Below, piece by piece: positions 21,712 to 32,715 of a DNA stretch of 64,000 nucleotides. Each line of letters starts with the position of its first letter. Position 1 is the first letter of the stretch. Source of the DNA: Entonaema liquescens. Lineage: Eukaryota; Ascomycota; Sordariomycetes; Xylariales; Xylariaceae. The notes beneath the pieces were generated by a model. It had not been told where the DNA came from. It did not search any database and saw only the letters and a program-made list of their open reading frames with translations. Made by a program: the position numbers and the translations under genes. Where the stretch lies: NCBI GenBank assembly GCA_902805475.1, contig CADCSX010000025.1, positions 1,488,001 through 1,552,000 of the forward strand, given 5' to 3'.

Positions 21712-23154
21712 ATGCTTTCCGGCATCTTAATATTCAATCAGAAAGGCGAAAACCTCATCTTCCGAGCATTTCGGAACGATTGCCGGCCTCGTCTTGCCGA
21801 TGTATTTCGAATCCAAGTTATATCCAATCCTCAAGTCCGCTCGCCTATCCTTACCCTCGGAAGCACGACCTTCAGTCACGTCAAGCATGAAAATATATAC
21901 TTAGTTGCTATCACTAAAAGCAATGCCAATGCTGCGCTGGTGTTCGAATTCCTCTACCGGCTAATCCAGCTTGGTAGAGGTTACTTCGGCAAGTTCGATG
22001 AGGAGGCCGTCAAGAACAATTTCGTACTGGTCTACGAGCTTCTGGATGGTGAGTTCTTATCATTCCCATCCCATTACGGAGTTATCATCTAATGGATATC
22101 TTGTTTTAGAGATCATCGACTTCGGATACCCTCAAAACACCGAGACGGACACCCTAAAGATGTACATCACCACCGAAGGTGTCAAATCCGAACGCGCACC
22201 CGAAGACTCCGCCAAGATTACCATGCAGGCAACTGGCGCCCTATCGTGGAGGAAGGCCGATGTTAAGTACAGAAAGAATGAGGCCTTCGTCGACGTGATA
22301 GAGGATGTCAACCTTCTAATGTCGGCAACTGGTACTGTCCTTCGTGCTGATGTCACTGGCCAAATCATCATGCGCGCGTATCTCTCGGGCACTCCGGAAT
22401 GCAAGTTCGGGCTCAACGACCGTCTTCTATTAGATCACGACGGCCTCCAGTCGCTACCCAGCGGCAACAAGCTCGGGACCAAAGCTACAAAAGCAGCTGC
22501 CGGAAGTGTCACCTTGGAAGATTGTCAATTCCATCAATGCGTAAAGCTAGGCAAATTCGACACCGACCGAATTATCTCCTTCATCCCACCCGACGGCGAG
22601 TTTGAGCTTATGCGATACCGAGCGACCGAAAACGTCAATTTACCCTTCAAGGTGCACGCCATCGTTAATGAAGTTGGCAAGACCAAAGTAGAGTACAGTA
22701 TTGGCGTCAAGGCGAACTTCGGGAGCAAGCTATTCGCTACCAACGTCGTTGTTCGTATTCCGACTCCGTTAAACACGGCTCGTATCACGGAGCGTTGCAC
22801 TCAAGGAAAGGCCAAGTACGAGCCAAGCGAGAATAACATCGTCTGGAAGATTGGCCGCTTTACTGGTCAAAGCGAATTCGTCTTGAGTGCCGAGGCGGAG
22901 CTCACGAGCATGACAAACCAGAAGGCCTGGTCACGTCCGCCTCTCAGCTTGAACTTCAGTCTTCTGATGTTCACCAGCTCCGGTCTCCTTGTCCGATACT
23001 TGAAGGTATTCGAAAAGAGTAACTACTCAAGCGTAAAATGGGTCAGATACATGACTAGAGCTGGGTCTTATGAAATCCGGTAAGTATCTTGTCAACATCT
23101 CTCATCTCCCCTTGAAACCCCGACGTGATTGCTGATCATCAATGTAGATTCTGA
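21712..23154 (+). CDS. AP-2 adaptor complex subunit mu (clathrin-mediated endocytosis)
   Basis: Medium subunit of the plasma-membrane AP-2 complex that binds tyrosine-based sorting signals. 437 aa in three exons: 21712-22048, 22110-23079 and a 7-base final exon 23148-23154. Starts MLSGILIFNQKGENLIFRAF, the family's canonical longin-type N-terminus; this fixes the start at 21712 rather than the in-frame ATG 21 bases earlier. The mu-homology domain carries VSWRK-type sequence (GALSWRKADVKYRKNEAFVD), FIPPDGEFELMRYR, the IPTPLNTA region and the end SVKWVRYMTRAGSYEIRF. The last Phe and the stop come from the tiny final exon, which an automatic caller would easily miss. Confidence 0.93.
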
Positions 23155-23825
23155 TCGTAGTACTGGACATAATGAGTTGGCCCACATAAACGCCAGAAAA
23201 GTCCAATATGGCGTTCTTCGTTTTACGGCGATATCCTATCCCAGATGTCAATGTGAACCGGTTATAGCCAGCTCCTCCAACAAATACCCCGAGATATCAG
23301 CGTAGTTAGAGCATGCTGTACTCTCCTACTGTAGAAGGGATTGTTGTAGACTGTCAATTCCAGGGATTGGCGTTGAGTCTCATACTAAGTCCATTCGCGA
23401 AGAGCATCACGACTAGGGGCTAATAGCTACCGGAGATGTCGTAACAGTAATTTTGGTAACTGTGTACTCATAGCTCCGTACCACGGCCAGGCAAACCCTC
23501 GTCTGTACTAGACTTGCGATGAAGCTGAGGATAGGGGAGGCTTAAGGTACAAGACTAGCAGAAGACTATAATCCCGCGGAATTACAGTCATAATAAATGA
23601 TAACAACCTAATTTATACATGATCAAAGCCCGAACAAGAGATATCATTCGACGTAGTTATCTCTTACTAAAGTCTGACAAATACTTTTTTTGGTAAGAAT
23701 GATATATATACCCCGCCATCGGCGTCATAAATCATATAAAAGGGGGCGGAGGTCCACGTATTAATGTTATAGCAGATTCGAATGTATCAGGCTACAGCTT
23801 TGAAGGTCATCCAACACCAAGGATC
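23155..23825. other. Intergenic stretch with promoter of the cyanamide hydratase-like gene
   Basis: 670 bp without a gene. The 3' end holds the TATA element listed separately. Confidence 0.5.
23735..23745 (+). promoter_or_regulatory. TATA box with AGGGG element
   Basis: TATAAAAGGGG lies 91 bp before the ATG at 23826, a strong TATA match that runs directly into an AGGGG word (the stress-response element core in fungi). A CCCCG word precedes it at about 23711. This would fit an inducible gene. Confidence 0.5.
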
Positions 23826-24646
23826 ATGTCTTCCACTCCAGCAGCGACAGCAAATGATATTACACAACACGGATGGAGCGCATTTCCAGTCGACGGCAAT
23901 GCCATCCTCAAGGGGAAACCATATCGGCACAAGCCTTCACCCCTTGAAGTGAAGGACATCCCTTTTCCCTCTGACGACGTTATTGTAGCTAAGATTCAAG
24001 AGTACGCGAAGAAGCATCTTATCGAACAAACATACAATCACTCAATGCGTGTTTATCACTGGGGTAAGGATTTCCTACTTAGCAATCACATGCGAAAACC
24101 CCTTTAAAGTTCGATCTAACCGAACGACCAGGTTATTCCATTCTCAAAGACCAGTTTCCCGAGGAATTCGGTAAGCTCTCGTTGTCTACGTGGGCGCTGA
24201 CGTGCCTCCTTCACGACATCGGTACCACGCACGAGAACTTACGAGCAACGCTTCTGTCATTCGAATTTTACGGGGGAATTCTAGCACTGAACTTAACCAA
24301 GGATCTCGGTGCGCCGGCAGCCCAGGCCGAAGCTGTAGCCGAGGCTATCATCCGACACCAGGATCTAGGTACCGTTGGCAAGATCACGTTCTTAGGCCAG
24401 CTTATCCAACTGGCAACCGTCTATGATAATATGGGCATCAACCCGCAGATCATCGATACGGTCACCAGGGACGATGTGAATAAGGCGTATCCGCGCAAGG
24501 GCTGGAGCGGCTGCTTCTCCAAGACGATCAGGGAGGAGAATGGACTCAAGCCTTGGGCTCATACTACACACCTTGGCGAGGAAGATTTCCCGGAAGGCGT
24601 GAAGAATAATGAGCTCATGAAGCCGTATGATGATTGGGGTTTGTAG
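23826..24646 (+). CDS. HD-domain protein, cyanamide hydratase-like
   Basis: Predicted metal-dependent hydrolase/hydratase of 250 aa in two exons (23826-24063, 24132-24646; 68-nt intron). The HD-domain metal ligands are visible: His in YNHSMRVYHWG, the HD pair in CLLHDIGTTHENL, and later His in IIRHQDLGTVG, followed by LATVYDN. The N-terminal leader (HGWSAFPVD, then PLEVKDIPFP) and overall length agree with fungal cyanamide hydratase and yeast Ddi2-type proteins, which turn cyanamide into urea. Splicing removes a frame that otherwise ends after NHMRKPL. Its real substrate may differ from cyanamide. Confidence 0.85.
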
Positions 24647-25715
24647 TTGATAAAATGGGGAAAATTTAGGCTTATCGAAGATTTTTGATAGCTTCGTATA
24701 TCAGCAGTAGTGGCGTGGGTAGCTAGAGCTTTTGGGTAGTAATTCCTAAGGGAAACAGTGGGCGGCGGGCAGAGGGGCGCGATGCGGGTATTGTTGAGGT
24801 TGTTTGAGAAATTGGTTGGCATTTTGTTTCGGGTTTTTCTTTTTTGGTATTCTTCTTGGAAATGAGGATATGATTCTGTATGAGTATAGGCCGAACTAAT
24901 ATATGCCCTGACTAGGTGTTCCTACTGTCGTAATCTGATAGTGTAAAGAGGCCACTTACCTAAATCTTCTCTCTGTATTTAGCTAGGAATACTGTATACT
25001 ATGGTTAATGTTGACTTGGGATCGTGATTAGTAGTCCTATGTTCCAAAGTGGCTTTGTACATATACCTAGGCATGTATAGGGGGTTGGATGTTTGTGCAG
25101 ACCTCGAATTTCTCAAGCATCATTCATGTGAATCGCAAGTACAATATTGAGAATTACCCATTCTAGATAATGCTAGAACGCACCCCTTTGTTATATAGCC
25201 TAGGCTACTAAAATGTCTCAACTTTCTCATTGTTTCTATTTATACCAATGTCATTTTTGGTTTAGGTATTGTCTTAATAGGGGTCTGTGTGAACTGAGAA
25301 ATTAACGCGTAGCCTATGAAAATTACATATGACAAGTACCAGTTATATGGATTATTCCAAGTAAATTCTGGTTTCTTAAATCCAGACCATCTTGTATACC
25401 AGCTTCAAGCATGAGAACTGTCAGTATTTTATGATTTTCAAACCAAAAGGAAGGACATTTGAAGCTAGTACATATATCGAATTATGTAATGCTAAAGTCT
25501 CTTATGGGGCAAGATGAAAGATATCTATACTATAGCATTCCCATCCACTAAGAGGTAGGTAGCTTTCAAGTTAGATACTCAAGGGATGTTCTAAAACTTA
25601 TAGCAGCGTGGTAGAAATCGTGAATATTCGTGTTTGCTTACAACCTCTACGCCAAGCCCATAAAATGAGCCTCAGCTTCAGCCTCAGTGGAGTATACCGA
25701 TGATTTACCGAAGTT

Positions 25716-25730
25716 CCCCCCCCCCCCCCC
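25716..25730 (+). repeat. C15 homopolymer
   Basis: Fifteen consecutive C bases in intergenic DNA. Length is likely unreliable in any assembly. Confidence 0.85.
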
Positions 25731-26165
25731 TTTCTCCTTGTCTCGAGGTCAGCCTTACTACCTTATCAGGAAAGTGGGGGAATGTACAAGACTGTCTGAT
25801 TGCCTCCACGATTGTGGATTGTGGATTTGTCTGGCAAGGGCATAGAAGCTTCTACTAGACTTCCATGTGTGCCTTGTGTACCAAGATAGGTACAGATGCA
25901 CTATTCCGTATAGAAAATTTGAATCTCAACTGGCTATGGAACACCCACTTTGAATATAACATTTCAAAATCAATGCAAAAGTAGTAACTAGTAATTTTGA
26001 AACATCTCTCCTGTAAACGAATAGGGAAATTGGGCGGCTGTAAGACTGTATGCAGAGTTAAAAAACTTCCGTCAAATCAAACAAGTCCTAAACCAATTGT
26101 ATCGCCACTCTGATCGTCAGGGTCCTTAAGTTAAATGTTTTTGTGCGTTAGGTACCTTAGCAGCT

Positions 26166-26183
26166 TAGGTACATATGTACCTA
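26166..26183. repeat. 18-base perfect palindrome TAGGTACATATGTACCTA
   Basis: Perfect inverted repeat built from two facing copies of the TAGGTAC word that is scattered through the intergenic DNA of this window. Confidence 0.7.
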
Positions 26184-26258
26184 GGCAGCTACGGCACAAT
26201 GTGGCAGGCTTGCTAGGCTGATTGAATGGAATTTCCCTTCAGCAGGTTGCCTATAATG

Positions 26259-26276
26259 TTCCAGAATTTTGGAGAA
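26259..26276. promoter_or_regulatory. Heat shock element-like site upstream of Hsp90
   Basis: TTC-CA-GAA-TT-TTG-GA-GAA: four alternating 5-bp units of the heat-shock-factor site, with one mismatch (TTG for TTC). It lies about 795 bp before the Hsp90 ATG, which would be a sensible distance if the leader contains an intron. Confidence 0.45.
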
Positions 26277-27055
26277 ACTGCAGGCACCGACCGCAAAGAG
26301 ATGGAAGGCTCGAGATGTTTAGAATACCTGGGCTGGCATGTCAGTGCCCTGGATGCATTCGTCCAATCACCGGTCCACAGTAGTTGCCCGGTAGCAGGTC
26401 TCAACCAATCAGAAAGTCCGATACCGTTGGTTAGAACCAAAATTGCCATAGAATTCAATAGAAACCATGGTGGGGCCGTGCACCGAAAGGAAAGAGCTCT
26501 GAAGAACATTTCTAGCTGCGGACTGCGGTTTCGTGAACAATACTTCTTCCCTTTCCCTCCTCAACTTTCTCAACTTTTTTTCTCTTCCTCAGATCAATCC
26601 ATCCATTCTTCTTCCATCTTCCTATTAACAAGAAGGGAACATAGAAACCTATTCTCTTGTGATACCCCAAATTGTCCTCACTATCTCATCACCTTTTGGT
26701 AAGTTTAACCCCGCCGTTACTCCAGACATCCCCCACCTATCAGCCTTGTCTTCTGCCTTTCGTTAAGCATCACAAAAAGAATTCCTTTTTCCCTCTCCTC
26801 TCCAACTACCCATTGAAAATTGAAATATCAGCATAAGAAACAAACGCCTGTGGTTTTTCCTAATTTTCTTGATAAAAACCCATTGGGCCTGTTTGACGCT
26901 TTGTGCGAAACTCTTGTTCACCCCGCCATCGTACCCCTCTTATTTTTGATCACACTTCCCCATATAACAACCCTTGATGATATCCCCGTTTTTTGCGATC
27001 TAAGCTAACCACCTATTCTTCTAGACTCCCCGTTCCTCTCAAACACTTAATCAAG

Positions 27056-29225
27056 ATGGCCGAGACTTTCGAGTTCCAGGCTGAAATCTCTCAGCTTCTG
27101 TCCCTTATCATCAACACAGTCTACTCCAACAAGGAAATCTTCCTACGAGAGTTGGTCTCCAACGCCTCAGATGCTCTCGACAAGATTCGATATGAGGCCC
27201 TGTCGGACCCGAGCAAACTCGAGTCCAACAAGGACCTCCGTATCGACATCATTCCTGATAAGGAGAACAAGACGTTGACTATCCGTGATACCGGTATTGG
27301 TATGACGAAGGCTGTAAGTTATCCCGTAAATAACTCTACTCTTCGTAGATGTATACTAACATTGATTCCAGGACCTTGTCAACAACCTGGGTACTATTGC
27401 CCGATCAGGCACCAAGCAGTTCATGGAGGCCTTGACCGCTGGTGCTGATGTTTCCATGATTGGACAATTCGGTGTCGGTTTCTACTCCGCATATCTTGTG
27501 GCTGACCGAGTCACCTTCATTTCCAAGCACAACGATGACGAGCAGTACATCTGGGAGTCGTCTGCCGGTGGCACCTTCAGCGTCAAGCCTGACACTGAAA
27601 GCGAGCCCCTTGGCCGTGGTTCCAAGCTGATCCTCCACCTCAAGGACGAGCAGACTGAGTACCTCAACGAGAGCAAGATCAAGGAGGTTATCAAGAAGCA
27701 CTCCGAGTTCATCTCGTACCCCATCTACCTTCACGTTAAGAAGGAGACGGAGAAGGAGGTTCCTGATGAGGAAGCTGAGGAGACCAAGGAAACCGAAGAG
27801 GGTGATGACAAGAAGCCCAAGATTGAGGAAGTCGACGACGAGGATGAAGAGAAGGAGAAGGCGAAGAAGACCAAGAAGATCAAGGAGACTACCATTGAAG
27901 AGGAAGAGCTCAACAAGCAGAAGCCTATCTGGACCCGAAATCCCCAGGACATCAGCCAGGAGGAGTATGCTGCCTTCTACAAGTCCCTGTCTAACGATTG
28001 GGAAGACCACCTGGCCGTCAAGCACTTCTCTGTTGAGGGTCAACTTGAGTTCCGTGCTATCTTATTCGTGCCCAAGCGTGCTCCCTTCGACCTATTTGAG
28101 ACCAAGAAGACCAAGAACAACATTAAGTTATATGTCCGTCGCGTCTTCATCACCGACGACGCCACTGATCTCATCCCTGAGTGGTTGAGCTTCATCAAGG
28201 GTGTTGTCGATTCTGAGGATCTACCCCTGAACTTGTCTCGTGAGACCCTGCAGCAGAACAAGATCATGAAGGTCATCAAGAAGAACATCGTCAAGAAGGC
28301 TCTCGAACTCTTCACTGAGATTGCCGAGGACAAGGAGCAATTCGACAAGTTCTACAGTGCTTTCTCTAAGAACTTGAAGCTTGGTATCCACGAAGACTCC
28401 CAGAACCGACAGATCCTTGCCAAGCTTCTCCGATTCAACTCCACCAAGTCTGGCGATGAGCAGACTTCTCTGGCCGACTATGTCACTCGCATGGCTGACC
28501 ACCAGAAGAACATCTACTACATCACTGGCGAGTCTATCAAGGCTGTATCCAAGTCTCCCTTCCTGGATGCTCTTAAGGAAAAGAACTTCGAGGTCCTCTT
28601 CCTGGTTGACCCCATTGATGAGTATGCCATGACTCAGCTGAAGGAGTTCGAGGGTAAGAAACTGGTTGACATCACCAAGGACTTCGATCTTGAGGAGACC
28701 GAAGAGGAGAAGAAGGCCCGCGAGGCTGAAGAGAAGGAATACGAGAGCCTGGCTAAGTCCTTGAAGAACGTTCTCGGCGACAAGGTTGAGAAGGTTGTTG
28801 TTTCTCACAAGCTGGTCGGTTCTCCCTGCGCCATCCGAACTGGCCAGTTTGGCTGGTCCGCCAACATGGAGCGTATCATGAAGGCCCAGGCTCTCCGTGA
28901 CACCTCTATGAGTAGCTACATGAGCTCCAAGAAGACTTTTGAAATCTCTCCCAAGTCTCCTATCATCAAGGAACTCAAGAAGAAGGTGGAGGCTGATGGA
29001 GAGAACGACAAGACTGTCAAGTCCATTGTTCAGCTCCTGTTCGAAACCTCCCTGCTCGTCTCCGGCTTTACCATTGAGGAGCCTGCCGGCTTTGCGGAGC
29101 GTATCCACAAGTTGGTGTCTTTAGGCTTAAACCTCGACGAGGAGCCCGAAGTTGAGGAGGTGCCAGCTACTGCTGACACTGCTGCCGCCGAGACTGGCGA
29201 CAGCGCCATGGAGGAGGTTGATTAA
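27056..29225 (+). CDS. hsp90: Heat shock protein Hsp90 (cytosolic)
   Basis: ATP-dependent chaperone of 703 aa in two exons (27056-27313, 27372-29225; 58-nt intron). The start METFEFQAEI-like sequence (MAETFEFQAEISQLLSL) fits the family. The GHKL ATPase motifs are intact: ELVSNASDALDKIRY, RDTGIGMTKADL, GTIARSGTK and GQFGVGFYSAYLVAD. A charged Glu/Lys linker follows (about residues 215-260). The middle domain has LPLNLSRETLQQNK with the conserved Arg, and the C-terminus ends MEEVD for TPR co-chaperones. Codon use is strongly biased to C-ending codons, as expected for a highly expressed gene, unlike most of its neighbours. Confidence 0.98.
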
Positions 29226-29999
29226 ATGCATTAAACGGCAGGAAAGGAAACGGGAATCGCAAAAGTTCTTCGGAGTTGGATGGTTTCGGGCTCTATTTCC
29301 GGTGACGTCGTGTTTTAGGCATTTTTCTCTCAATAATTCCTCATGCCTCCGAGTCGCGGGGCCATGATAATTTCTAGCAGGGTTTAGATATTGCTAGTTG
29401 GTTGTTGCATTCCGGATTGCTTATGTACTTTATGCCCTTATGAGAGATACTGGTCGGTTAATCCGTAGATGAAATGGATTATTCATGAAATTCAATTTTT
29501 TCGATCCACGATGCTCGAAATGAACCAAGTGATAGATATTGCAGTAACATTTCGTCGACTTGTATACCAATGTATTCCTGCCTTATCGACAAGCACGTAT
29601 CTATTCTTACTTGATGATATAACTAATTAAAGGTCCGAAAGATCATCAAAATATTCTGAATATCTTTAGTGTAATAATAAATGAACATTTTATATAATTT
29701 GCCTACCCAAGGTTAGGTCGTGTGGAAAATAGAGGCATTGAGACGTCCTATGCTCCCATAGGAGGTATGTTACAACTCTTCATGAAACTGATCTGAATTA
29801 TCAGTGGCGCAAAAGTTATAGCTAGCAACTCTACGCTGGTACTAATACAGGTAGGTAGACATAGATATGCTAGCCTTGATTTGTGACATAACAGTTAATA
29901 TCTTAATACCTAGTAACAATGACAAGCATATCGTTCAAGTCAAATGTCTGAAGTCGTGTGTAACCTGTGAAAAGATAGATTTGAATTTGTTTTATTAGG
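29226..29999. other. Intergenic stretch between convergent genes
   Basis: 775 bp between the stops of Hsp90 and the mitochondrial protein gene; AT-rich, holding the 3' ends of both. No gene seen. Confidence 0.6.
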
Positions 30000-31276
30000 C
30001 TATGCTATATCTGTGTAGTTGGCTAGGTAGCCTTGTAACTTCCAAAGCTTTAGCTGAAGGTTTGTTGTTCGCCGTCCAGCGAGCATGAAGATGGAACCGT
30101 AGCACAGGGCATCGGCTTTTTCTTTGATACGATTCGCTTGCTCGGATCCCAAGAGCATCGGCATATTGTGTACGGCGACAGATGTAGTATATTTCATGCC
30201 TTGAATATCAATTTTTTCGATACCGAACGTGGCGAACGGACCTGGTTGGCTCTGGGTCTGGCCTGACTGGACGTCTTCCTCCGGCTCCCCGAACCAAAGT
30301 ATAGCTCCGTTGTACTTATACTTCACGTCGTTCCAGCCATAGCACTTCACGATATAGTACCGCTTATCGTTCGCGCAAAGTTTAGAGAGGTACAAGATGT
30401 CGTCCGCGATTCCCTGTCGCATCATGTTGAGGATATAGCTGTCCATGTCCTGACGCCAGACAACTCTGCTTGTTAGAGGCCTGTACCGTGGAACAGACCC
30501 CGCCAGTCGCTTGGCGCCCCCATCGTAACCTGACCCCTTTACGCCTATAGAAGAAATAAGATCTCGCCTTGCTAAACAGTAAACATTCGGGCCTTGTAAT
30601 TGACCATTATTCGTTGAAGTAGTAGTCGAGGAAGCCGGTTCTTGAGAGCCCGCCTGCGCAGATTCTGCATCTTTGCTCTTTTCTACCTCTTCTGATTCCG
30701 CCTCGTTTATAGCTTCTGCTATACCTTGAGCATCTACTTCTTCATCGGCAGGATTTTCGTCTGGTATAACACTATTCGGAATCAACCACGGTGCACCAGT
30801 TTCGGGGTGGGAAACAAAGGTAAAGTCTTGGAGAAGTGAGCTGGGTAGGCGCGTGCGAGTTAATGGACACATTCGCAGCTTTGATCCAAGAGCTTTGGCT
30901 ATATAGTATAAACATCAGCAGCTGACGGTAGCAATAGGAGTTGGTCGACATATGATCGTACCGAAGGGGTTGGCTCGGAGCTGGCGCTCGACTGAATTGA
31001 GAGGTTTCCCGGGCTTTGCTTTGGGAACTTGGTGTCGCTTAACGGCTTCCCAATATGTAGGGTCCATAACAGGGGACAGCGGCAAATCGCCGACTGTCGT
31101 TTTACCGTCTTGGTCTCGGGATGAATTTCGAAGACATCGTCTCGATCGCTTGCGAGTTGTGTATTGTCATGTTGACCTCGATCATCTGCGAAGTGCCGAT
31201 AATTGGAACGCGGGGCAATTGTTCTGAATTGACAGGGTCTGGCACTGTTCTGCCGCAGTGCTTTACATAGTCTCAT
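30000..31276 (-). CDS. Conserved fungal protein, probably mitochondrial, with one frame break
   Basis: I do not recognise the family with certainty. Two exons (31276-30962, 30898-30000; 63-nt intron) would give about 404 aa. The N-terminus is basic with few acidic residues (MRLCKALRQNSARPCQFRTI), like a mitochondrial presequence. Then come LPLSPVMDPTYWEA and LNSVERQLRANPFAKAL, followed by CPLTRTRLPSSLLQDF and HPETGAPWLIPNSV. A long C-terminal domain ends LWKLQGYLANYTDIA. After FEIHPETKTV the frame shifts by one base at a short A-run (31100-31103 on +, T4). One extra base gives 405 codons including stop. The gene is convergent to Hsp90 and divergent to ClpP. Confidence 0.7.
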
Positions 31277-31747
31277 AACATTAGCTGTGCTGTAGAAGAC
31301 AGAATGTAGAGGATTATAAGTTAAGATTTAAGGTTGAGGATGAAAGCTTGAGAAGAAACAACTCCAATTGGTGCTTATTGTAGGGTAGTGGGATGTCGGA
31401 TGCAAAGCAGGTTAGATAGAGGTAGATAGGTAGATAGATAGGTAGATAGATAGGTAGATATCTGATAACGCATACAAAACTTTAAGCACATTTACGGATT
31501 AGAAAATATCTAGTTCAAAGGTACCTAGCTTATCGGCTTATCTAAGTTAGGTAATCATAAAAGACCGCGGGGGGATGTCATAGCTCCAGCTCCAGCTCCA
31601 ATTCCAATTGACTGAGTAAAAGCTGTGCCTTCAATACCCAGAACCTTGGGACCGACATTAAAAGTTTATTTTGACAGCGGTTCTCTATTATATTTCAAGC
31701 AGATCTGGTCTCTGAGTTTATATGATTCATTTTTCCCTTTAAATATT
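31277..31747. other. Divergent promoter region between the mitochondrial protein gene and clpP
   Basis: 470 bp. It contains the GGTAGATA repeat (31412-31460), a (AGCTCC)n-like stretch near 31581-31600 and no coding sequence I can support. Confidence 0.5.
31412..31460 (+). repeat. Tandem GGTAGATA/GATA microsatellite
   Basis: About 49 bases of (G)GTAGATA units alternating with GATA. Confidence 0.85.
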
Positions 31748-32715
31748 ATGAACTGCCAACGGTTTCTCTGGAGGGCGGCGACGAAAACGACAGGGCGTGG
31801 TACTCGTCGTTTTTCACAATTCCCCCCTCCGAGTCCCTTTCAAGCTCCCCAAGGAGCTATTCCCTTACCATATATCACAGAAGTTACTGTAAGAAAAGTC
31901 AATGGAATATATGCAAATAGATCTTATAGCTGACTGAACAGTCTGGTGGTTGGAGGACATGTTAGTAGACTTCGGACTTATTTACTATCGAAGGTAGGCT
32001 TTGCTGATTTGAATATCATAGATGATATCTTCTCTAAGCTATTACAAGTAAGTATAACTACCTACCTATCTTATCTACTATAGTATATTCTGGCCATCCC
32101 GGATTAACAAGCTAGGAACGAATAATATGCCTGAATGGGGCTATCGATGACATGGTATCGGCTTCGGTAGTGGCGCAACTACTCTGGTTGGAATCCGACA
32201 ATCCGGATAAGCCAATTACCATGTACATCCACTCGCCTGGCGGTTCCGTCACCGCCGGCTTATCTATCTATGATACTATGACCTACATTCGTTCGCCAGT
32301 ATCAACGGTGTGCTTAGGCCAGGCAGCTTCGATGGGCTCATTGCTGCTCACGGGGGGCGAAAAAGGGAAACGGTTTGCCCTACCGCACAGCAGCATCATG
32401 ATCCACCAACCCTTAGGCGGAACACAGGGACCCGCAAGCGACATTTTGATTTATGCAAACCAGATACAGCGCACGCGGGAGCAGGTCAATGAAATCTACC
32501 GGAAGCATCTCAATGCGGCATTTGATCATGAGAAATACAGTCTGAAAGATATAGAGGATATGATGGAACGCGACAAGTACCTTACGGCACAAGAAGCAAA
32601 AGAGATGGGCATCGTGGACGAGATTCTCACGAGAAGAGATGACAAAAGGCCGAGAAAAAAGAGGATAGTAACGGCACATAAAAAAAGATCCACTCAAACT
32701 CGAGTCCCGCCATGA
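31748..32715 (+). CDS. clpP: ATP-dependent Clp protease proteolytic subunit, mitochondrial
   Basis: Serine peptidase of the mitochondrial matrix, partner of ClpX. 261 aa in four exons: 31748-31888, 31942-31960, 32022-32047, 32116-32715; the two middle exons are only 19 and 26 nt. The N-terminus (LWRAATKTTGRGTRRFS) looks like a mitochondrial presequence. The mature part starts around PLPYITEVT and, through the micro-exons, gives GGWRTYDIFSKLLQERI. The catalytic triad is intact: Ser in GQAASMGSLLL, His in MIHQPLGG, Asp in MERDKYLTAQEA. The tail is basic (RRDDKRPRKKRIV). Many yeasts lack ClpP, whereas filamentous fungi keep it. Confidence 0.93.

Larger units (their letters stand above)
24647..27055. 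other. Long AT-rich intergenic region, including the Hsp90 promoter and leader
   Basis: 2.4 kb with only scattered short ORFs. It contains a C15 run (25716-25730), an 18-base palindrome (26166-26183) and a heat-shock-element match (26259-26276). The last 500 bases before the Hsp90 ATG are pyrimidine-rich, with GTAAGT (26699) and TTCTAG (27019-27024) words that could bound a leader intron. Confidence 0.55.

Noticed and set aside
27405..29108. Long minus-strand ORFs opposite Hsp90 (up to 295 codons)
   Set aside because: Leu/Val-rich shadow frames caused by strong codon bias of the Hsp90 gene.
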